Of a stretch of 10,506 bases of DNA, positions 5,931-10,506 are shown in pieces. The translations under genes were made by a program, and so were the position numbers. How positions within the stretch are numbered: the stretch's first letter is position 1; each line of letters opens with the position of its first letter. The stretch is taken from contig CAJTYF010000047.1 of the NCBI GenBank assembly GCA_910583945.1, positions 1 through 10,506 of the forward strand, written 5' to 3'. The notes beneath the pieces were generated by a model that worked only from the letters and a program-made list of their open reading frames with translations, made no database searches and was not told where the DNA came from. The DNA comes from an uncultured Bacilli bacterium (GTDB lineage: Bacteria > Bacillota_I > Bacilli_A > RF39 > UBA660).

Positions 5931-6138
5931 AGAAAAAGACCGAGTACGCATTATTTTAGATGAAGATGATCTTTTAGAAGTTTCTTCTCCCAATCATGAT
6001 CCTATAATTGTAAAATGTGAAAATTCTGAATTAAAAATTGAAGATATTCATTTGAAAACTCTATTAGATAAAAAAGAAGAAGAAAAAGCCATTCAAGCAA
6101 TGAGAGATTATATAATTAAAAAAGATAAATATAAATAA
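5917..6138 (+). CDS. Hypothetical 73-residue protein, TTG start, overlaps the HTH gene
   Basis: It starts at TTG 5917 with GAGAGG (5905-5910) six bases upstream and overlaps the last 14 bases of the HTH gene in another frame, so translation is probably coupled. There is no ATG until residue 62, so TTG is the only sensible start. The first 45 residues alternate charged and hydrophobic positions (DRVRIILDEDDLLEV, PIIVKCENSELKIEDIHL), suggesting a small beta-sheet. Residues 48-73 form a charged, probably helical tail (LLDKKEEEKAIQAMRDYIIKK). No family is recognised. Its coupling to a small HTH protein suggests a shared job, such as a regulator-modulator or toxin-antitoxin-like pair, but the sequence itself does not show this. 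The reading ends inside the bidirectional terminator. Confidence 0.75.
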   Translation: MKIFEEKDRVRIILDEDDLLEVSSPNHDPIIVKCENSELKIEDIHLKTLLDKKEEEKAIQAMRDYIIKKDKYK

Positions 6139-6151
6139 TTTTATCTTTTTT
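6118..6151. terminator. Bidirectional terminator between convergent operons
   Basis: Arms 6118-6129 and 6140-6151 (AAAAAAGATAAA and its complement) form a perfect 12-bp stem with a 10-base loop and give T-runs on both strands. The loop holds the plus-strand gene's TAA (6136-6138), and the far arm overlaps the asparagine synthase stop (6150-6152), so both genes end inside the hairpin. Confidence 0.7.
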
Positions 6152-7985
6152 AATTTTTAAGAAAATATACTTCGTACCAAATTAAAAATACATAAATGTT
6201 ATAAATTTTTCTTCCGTTATTTTTAATTCCCATATAATGTTCATTTAATAAATTATTTATATACTCTGAATCAAAAAATTCTCCAACATATTCTTTATTA
6301 AAATATTCCTTTACTAGATTATAATACTTTTCTTCTTTAAGCCATTTTGAAAAAGGAACAGGAAAGCCCAGTTTTCTTCTATTTGCCCATTCATCTGGAA
6401 TCGAAAGATTAGCAATTTCTCTAAAAATTTTCTTTGTTGTTTTCTTTTTTATAAGATGTTTGGTTGGAATTTTTCTGACAAATTCAAAAAGTTTGCTATC
6501 CAACAAAGGGACTCGAAGTTCTACTGAATTAGCCATTGTCATTTTATCAGCTTTTAGTAATATGTCTTGAGGTAACCAAAAATGCATATCTATAAACATT
6601 TTCTTGGTCACATCATCGCATTCTTTTACTTGATTATAATATGGTTTTATTATACCACTAATAGTTTCATTGTCTCTTAGTGCGGACTTTAAGATAGCAT
6701 TTGCTTCTTTTTCAGACATAATTGATCCATGGCCAATATATCGTTCATAAAAGGGTTGACCGTACATTTTAATCGTATTTTGACCTGGAAAATGAGGAAA
6801 AGGAGTGACTAACTTGCGTAAGCTTTTTCTAAAACTTAAGGGTAATTTTGTGTAAAGTTTTAACAATGTTGGTTCGTAATATTCATTATACCCCGCAAAC
6901 ATTTCATCGCTTCCTTCTCCCGATAAAACAACTTTCACTTGTTTGCTAGCAAGTTCACTTAAGAAATATAAAGGGACTGTTGATAGATTAGCATGGGGTT
7001 CGTCGGTATGATACATAATTTTTGGAAGAATGTTAAAGAATTCGTCGCTGGTAATCTTTTTCTTTTCATTTTTTACCTTTAAACGTTTTGAAAGTTCACT
7101 TGAATATTCCGTTTCATCAAATCCTGGCATATTGAAACCTACTGAAAAAGTTTTATCAGGCTTTGCAACACTTACCACATAAGAAGAGTCGACTCCTCCT
7201 GATAAATAAGAGCCTACTTCCACATCACTGGTTGTTTTATGATAACTTATAGATTCCTCTAACACTTTTTGTAATGCCTTTTTGTAGTTTTCGTAAGATT
7301 CATTGGTTTTTGAATAATCGATTTCAAAATACTTTGTTATTTTCATTTTACCATTTTTATATTTAAAATAATGACCTGGCTTTAATTTATAAACGTTTTT
7401 AAAAAAAGTTTCTTCATGAATAGAATATTGAAAGATTAAATACATTTTCAAGGCTTTCTTGTTGACTTCTTTTTGAAAATCAGGATGTTCTAGGAAAGCT
7501 TTTATTTCTGATGCAAACATAAAACACCCTTTCTTTTTATAATAGTAAAAAGGTTTTATCCCAAAGTGGTCTCTTGCTCCAATCAATTCTTGTGTTTTTT
7601 TATCATAAATGACAAAACTAAACATGCCTCTAAGCTTTGGAAAAAGTTTTTCTTTGTACTCTTCATATCCATGAAGGATGACCTCTGTATCCGTTTTTGT
7701 TTTAAATTTATGCCCTTTTTTCTTTAAGTCCTCTTTTAATTCTTCATAATTATAGATTTCCCCATTAAAGATGATTACCATACTTTTGTCTTCGTTAAAA
7801 ATAGGTTGTTCTCCACCTTTTAAATCCAGAATGGCTAATCTTTTATGCCCTAAAGCAATGTATTTATCGGTGAAATACCCTTCTCCATCTGGTCCACGAT
7901 GGTTGATGCGGTCCGCCATTTTTTTTATAATTTCTTTTTTTTCATTGCCTTTTCTTTGGTCAATAAAACCTACAATTCCACACAT
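6150..7985 (-). CDS. Glutamine-dependent asparagine synthase (AsnB/AsnO/AsnH type)
   Basis: Class II glutamine amidotransferase fused to an asparagine synthase domain; it moves ammonia from glutamine to an aspartyl carboxylate activated by ATP. Cys2 (MCGIVGF) is the glutaminase nucleophile. RGPDGEGY (30-37), NGEIYNY (74-80) and D99 complete that domain. The synthetase domain carries the PP-loop SGGVDSS (262-268), then GEGSDEMFAGY (356-366), LRVPLLD and GFPVPFSKWL. All key residues are kept, and the 611-residue length equals the 610-630 of the Bacillus enzymes. The start at 7985 has GGAG upstream, which overlaps the end of the ligase gene (4-base gap). It may make free Asn, but its place behind a racemase and a D-aspartate-ligase-like gene suggests an AsnH-like role, amidating D-Asp in cell-wall precursors. 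Sequence alone does not separate the two. Confidence 0.93.
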   Translation of the reverse strand: MCGIVGFIDQRKGNEKKEIIKKMADRINHRGPDGEGYFTDKYIALGHKRLAILDLKGGEQPIFNEDKSMVIIFNGEIYNYEELKEDLKKKGHKFKTKTDTEVILHGYEEYKEKLFPKLRGMFSFVIYDKKTQELIGARDHFGIKPFYYYKKKGCFMFASEIKAFLEHPDFQKEVNKKALKMYLIFQYSIHEETFFKNVYKLKPGHYFKYKNGKMKITKYFEIDYSKTNESYENYKKALQKVLEESISYHKTTSDVEVGSYLSGGVDSSYVVSVAKPDKTFSVGFNMPGFDETEYSSELSKRLKVKNEKKKITSDEFFNILPKIMYHTDEPHANLSTVPLYFLSELASKQVKVVLSGEGSDEMFAGYNEYYEPTLLKLYTKLPLSFRKSLRKLVTPFPHFPGQNTIKMYGQPFYERYIGHGSIMSEKEANAILKSALRDNETISGIIKPYYNQVKECDDVTKKMFIDMHFWLPQDILLKADKMTMANSVELRVPLLDSKLFEFVRKIPTKHLIKKKTTKKIFREIANLSIPDEWANRRKLGFPVPFSKWLKEEKYYNLVKEYFNKEYVGEFFDSEYINNLLNEHYMGIKNNGRKIYNIYVFLIWYEVYFLKN

Positions 7986-7989
7986 ATTT

Positions 7990-9198
7990 TCATCTCCAAT
8001 AACTGTTTTTGTATTCTTTATAGTAATGCAACCATCTTTTTCTTAACATTAGAAATCTTTTAAAATTTTTGTCTAGCTTTGAATCCATAGGTTTGATTAC
8101 TTTTTTCCATAAACTTAAAGCCTTTTTCCTAAATTTCTTATTTTTTATATATTTTTTTATGATTCCTTTTGGCACGAAGGATAACAAGACTTCTTGGTCT
8201 AAAAATTCATACTCGTTTTTGAGTTGATACAGACAATCATCCACCAGAACTTTTACTAGATTTTTTCCTAAAGCACTGACATAATAACTACATCTTCCTT
8301 GACGAGCATTGATTTCTAAGACTTTGAAGGTCTTATCTCTACTATCGTATTTCATGTCGACTTCAGCAAATCCTTGATAATGAATACCTTCCATAAACTT
8401 TTTCATTTCTTTCGCTTGTTTTTCTATATTTCCATCGGTTGTGTTAAAACCATTTATTAAAACAGCGGCGTTTCCAACCATTGATTTGGTTCTTTCTTGA
8501 AGGCCAATTTGGGCGAAGGAGATAAATTCTACTTTACCTTCTTGATTGACGTATACAACTGAATCAAAAAGATAAGAATCGTCACCTGGAATAAATTCTT
8601 GAAGAATCAGTTTATCTTTGTAACCCGCTTTTTTTATAGTCTCTATTACTTTGTTTAATTCATCTTGATTTTCGATTTTATAAATTTTATGTTTGTCTTC
8701 AAATTTTAAATGATTGTACTCGACGACATTACTTGGTTTTAAGACAAGTGGAAAGGGCATCTTAGGCAAAGACTTCTGTTTAACACAATCAAAATAAATG
8801 GTTTTAGGAAAAACTAAATTTTCGTTTTCATACGTTTTATAAAAATTTTCTTTATTGGTTAGACTTTTTATGATTTTTAAATCGGGAAAATTATAGACGT
8901 ATTGTTTGCTTAATTTTTCTTTGTTTTCTGTAATAAATTCGGTATAGGTCTCATTGGTACTGATTAAGACGATTTTAGATTCTTCATGTTCTTTGGCAAA
9001 GTTTTCTAAAATTTCAAAAAAAGCGTCTTTCTCCCAAATTTTTTCTTCATAAGTGACATGCAAAATATTAGAGAATTTAGTAAAAGCTAAACGGTCACGA
9101 CCAATTAAATAGGCTTTTTTCTTATACGCTTCGTAACAACATCTAGCCATATAGTAAGCATTGGCATCGGTGCCTAATATTAATACTTCAAAGTTCAT
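7990..9198 (-). CDS. ATP-grasp ligase resembling D-aspartate ligase (Asl type)
   Basis: A 402-residue ATP-dependent carboxylate-amine ligase. Residues 1-110 form the pre-ATP-grasp part, opening VLILGTDANAYYMARCCYEAY, which resembles from memory the start of enterococcal and lactococcal D-aspartate ligases. The ATP-grasp core shows FPLVLKPS (149-156, ATP-binding K154), LILQEFIPGDDSYLF (197-211), then E279, D281 and LEINARQGR (E295, N297) for magnesium and ATP. The last 60 residues are strongly basic, with KALSLWKKVIKP and a Lys/Tyr-rich end, which may hold it at the membrane near lipid-linked precursors. The ATG at 9198 follows GAGGGTG, which overlaps the racemase stop. The gene is flanked within 10 and 4 bases by racemase and asparagine synthase, so it belongs to one pathway. 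The acceptor could be the Lys side chain of the stem peptide; another amino-acid ligase role is possible. Confidence 0.85.
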   Translation of the reverse strand: MNFEVLILGTDANAYYMARCCYEAYKKKAYLIGRDRLAFTKFSNILHVTYEEKIWEKDAFFEILENFAKEHEESKIVLISTNETYTEFITENKEKLSKQYVYNFPDLKIIKSLTNKENFYKTYENENLVFPKTIYFDCVKQKSLPKMPFPLVLKPSNVVEYNHLKFEDKHKIYKIENQDELNKVIETIKKAGYKDKLILQEFIPGDDSYLFDSVVYVNQEGKVEFISFAQIGLQERTKSMVGNAAVLINGFNTTDGNIEKQAKEMKKFMEGIHYQGFAEVDMKYDSRDKTFKVLEINARQGRCSYYVSALGKNLVKVLVDDCLYQLKNEYEFLDQEVLLSFVPKGIIKKYIKNKKFRKKALSLWKKVIKPMDSKLDKNFKRFLMLRKRWLHYYKEYKNSYWR

Positions 9199-9208
9199 GG
9201 TATCACCC

Positions 9209-10390
9209 TCAATATTTGATTTCTACTTCTTTTTCTTTGTCTTTATGAATTCTTGGTACCCGATTACTGATAAGGTTAAATAAATGATAGCTGTTTATAT
9301 TTAGTTTTGCTGTTACTTCTCTTATGATTATAGTCTCCCCAAATATTTCTACTTTATCATCTATTTTTACGGATTCATCAACTAAAACGGATAACATATC
9401 CATGGCATCGTTTATAATTTTATATTTTTTACCATTAATGACTACATTTTCAAATTCTTTTGTTACACCATCCGCATAACCAATGGGTATGGTTGCTATT
9501 CGTTCTTCTTTTTTAGCTTTATAGGTTCCATTATACCCTACTATTTCTCCTTTTTTGACTGTTCTTATGGACATCACGGTGGAATAAAGAGAAAAAGCGG
9601 TTTCTAATTTTAAATGATTTTCTAAAATACTTTCACTAATATGCTTTCTTTTCAGTAACCATTGTCTTTTTAAATTTTTTAGTTTGCCTTTAAGGTTCGT
9701 GCTTTCTTTTATTGAACCACTGAATCCAAATAGGACAATCCCTAATCGAACACCTGTTACAAAACTTGGCTTTTTATGGCTTACAAAGGTTAAACTTCGA
9801 TCGATATGAATAATCGGAATATCTTTTAAATGGATCTCTTTGGTTAATTCTTTAAAGGTGGCGAGTTGCTCATCATAATAAATATCATTTCGTCCACTGG
9901 TGGCAAAATGGGTAAACAATCCTTCTAAAATAATCTTCTCGTTTTCCTCTATTATTTTTACGGCTTCATTTATTTCACTTTTTTCTTTGAAGCCAAGACG
10001 ATTCATGCCTGAGTCAATTTTTAAATGTATTTTTTGCGGATAGGTTAATTTTTTTTCATTTAATTTTTTTAACTCTTCTAAATTTTCAATCATTAAGGTG
10101 ATGCTATTCATCTGGCAATCATCGATAAAATCTATAGAAACAGGCTCTAAGACCAGAATAGGAATTTCATTGTTTATTTTACGAATTTCTAAGGCTTCTT
10201 CTAAAGAAGACACTGCTAAATAATTAATTCCAGCTTCAATTAAATCGTTCACTATTTTAATTCCATGATGATAGGCATTGTTTTTGACAACCGCTATATA
10301 ATATTTGTATTTGTTGTATTTTTTGATTATTTCTCTGGTGTTGTTTTTTATTTTTTCACTGTCTATGACAGCATAGGTTTTTCTGTACAT
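9209..10390 (-). CDS. Alanine-racemase-fold PLP amino acid racemase
   Basis: A 393-residue enzyme interconverting L- and D-amino acids, most likely alanine, in the cytoplasm. The PLP lysine is K36 in VVKNNAYHHG. K124 and R131 lie in LKIDSGMNRLGF, H161 in LFTHFATS, R215 in VRLGIVLFG, the catalytic tyrosine is Y286 in VGYNGTY, and Y368 in NSYHLFNLISNRVPR matches the substrate-pocket Tyr354 of the Bacillus enzyme. IPIGYADGVTKE and AMDMLSVLVD are the usual C-terminal motifs. Odd points: AYHHG instead of AYGHG, and about 25 extra residues, Lys-rich, around 228-262 between the barrel and the beta domain. I start at ATG 10390, which matches the family's N-terminus; an in-frame GTG at 10426 would lie in front of a TATAAT. 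It is the first gene of the operon with the ligase. Whether it makes D-Ala or another D-amino acid for that ligase is open. Confidence 0.9.
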   Translation of the reverse strand: MYRKTYAVIDSEKIKNNTREIIKKYNKYKYYIAVVKNNAYHHGIKIVNDLIEAGINYLAVSSLEEALEIRKINNEIPILVLEPVSIDFIDDCQMNSITLMIENLEELKKLNEKKLTYPQKIHLKIDSGMNRLGFKEKSEINEAVKIIEENEKIILEGLFTHFATSGRNDIYYDEQLATFKELTKEIHLKDIPIIHIDRSLTFVSHKKPSFVTGVRLGIVLFGFSGSIKESTNLKGKLKNLKRQWLLKRKHISESILENHLKLETAFSLYSTVMSIRTVKKGEIVGYNGTYKAKKEERIATIPIGYADGVTKEFENVVINGKKYKIINDAMDMLSVLVDESVKIDDKVEIFGETIIIREVTAKLNINSYHLFNLISNRVPRIHKDKEKEVEIKY

Positions 10391-10408
10391 AAAATCACTC
10401 TCTACACT

Positions 10409-10437
10409 ATTATAAACTACTTTCACTAAAAAAAGAA
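10409..10437 (-). promoter_or_regulatory. Possible promoter of the racemase-ligase-asparagine synthase operon
   Basis: Minus strand: perfect TATAAT (10409-10414), with only a poor -35 (TTCTTT, 10432-10437) at 17 bases. If it is used, the leader would be about 12 bases, with GAGAG as ribosome site. The operon may also be read from upstream. Confidence 0.4.
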
Positions 10438-10444
10438 AAAGAAT

Positions 10445-10506
10445 TTAAAAAATGTTAATTAGTTTATCGAAATCCCGTTTATATAAAAATTTCATTTTGG
10501 AAATCC
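10445..10506 (-). CDS. Possible C-terminal end of an upstream gene (partial)
   Basis: One minus-strand frame is open from the window edge for 20 residues (ending KRDFDKLINIF) before TAA at 10445-10447. The piece looks protein-like, with mixed charged and hydrophobic residues, but it is too short to identify. It contains an ATG, so it could instead be a 16-codon leader ORF. If it is the end of a gene, the racemase operon may extend to the right of the window. Confidence 0.3.
   Translation of the reverse strand, partial: ISKMKFLYKRDFDKLINIF

Noticed and set aside
7771..8046. Plus-strand open frame of 91 codons
   Set aside because: It is antisense to the asparagine synthase glutaminase domain, which has all expected residues.
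9209..10426. Longer racemase start at GTG 10426
   Set aside because: The family's N-terminal motif begins right at ATG 10390, and the extra 12 residues would overlap a TATAAT box.
1..10506. Mycoplasma-type code with TGA as Trp
   Set aside because: Trp is written TGG (for example near the pepF start and at the end of the ligase), and TGA terminates several genes at sensible places.
1..10506. CRISPR array, rRNA genes or complete insertion sequences
   Set aside because: No regularly spaced repeats, no rRNA-like stretches and no transposase motifs were found.

Overview
The window is AT-rich, gene-dense bacterial DNA. It uses the standard bacterial code: TGG codes for Trp, and TGA ends the HTH, racemase and ligase genes. 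Strong Shine-Dalgarno sites, CCA-encoded tRNA genes, TTGACA/TATAAT-type promoters, a PepF-type oligopeptidase and a cell-wall-type amino acid ligase operon point to a low-GC Bacillota, probably class Bacilli or a related gut lineage. This is inferred from gene content; no marker here fixes the genus.

Layout from left to right. Positions 1-54 hold what looks like the 5' end of a group IIC intron (minus strand), lying directly behind the T-tract of the terminator of tRNA-Pro(TGG) (97-173), which has its own promoter at 216-244. From 311 to 3181 (minus) runs a probable operon: pepF, an unrecognised 212-residue protein, and a further unrecognised gene that is readable only with two compensating frameshifts. 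From 3243 to 4773 (minus) lie a small HDST-motif protein, a decayed gene coupled to it, and a short radical SAM protein with its own promoter. Positions 4883-5428 carry six tRNA genes in transcription order Val-Thr-Tyr-Gln-Lys-Arg, with a near-consensus promoter at one end and a terminator at the other.

The only protein genes on the plus strand are a small Cro/C1-type HTH regulator (5676-5930) and an overlapping 73-residue protein with a TTG start (5917-6138). They converge on a three-gene minus-strand operon (10390 to 6150): alanine-racemase-fold enzyme, ATP-grasp ligase resembling D-aspartate ligases, and asparagine synthase. A hairpin at 6118-6151 can terminate both directions.

The most interesting system is this racemase/ligase/amidotransferase operon. 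By analogy with D-aspartate ligase (Asl) and AsnH of lactococci and enterococci, it could make, attach and amidate a D-amino acid in peptidoglycan cross-bridges. The difference is that a PLP-dependent Alr-fold racemase replaces the usual aspartate racemase. The second notable point is the group IIC intron edge at a tRNA terminator, which matches the known target preference of that class.
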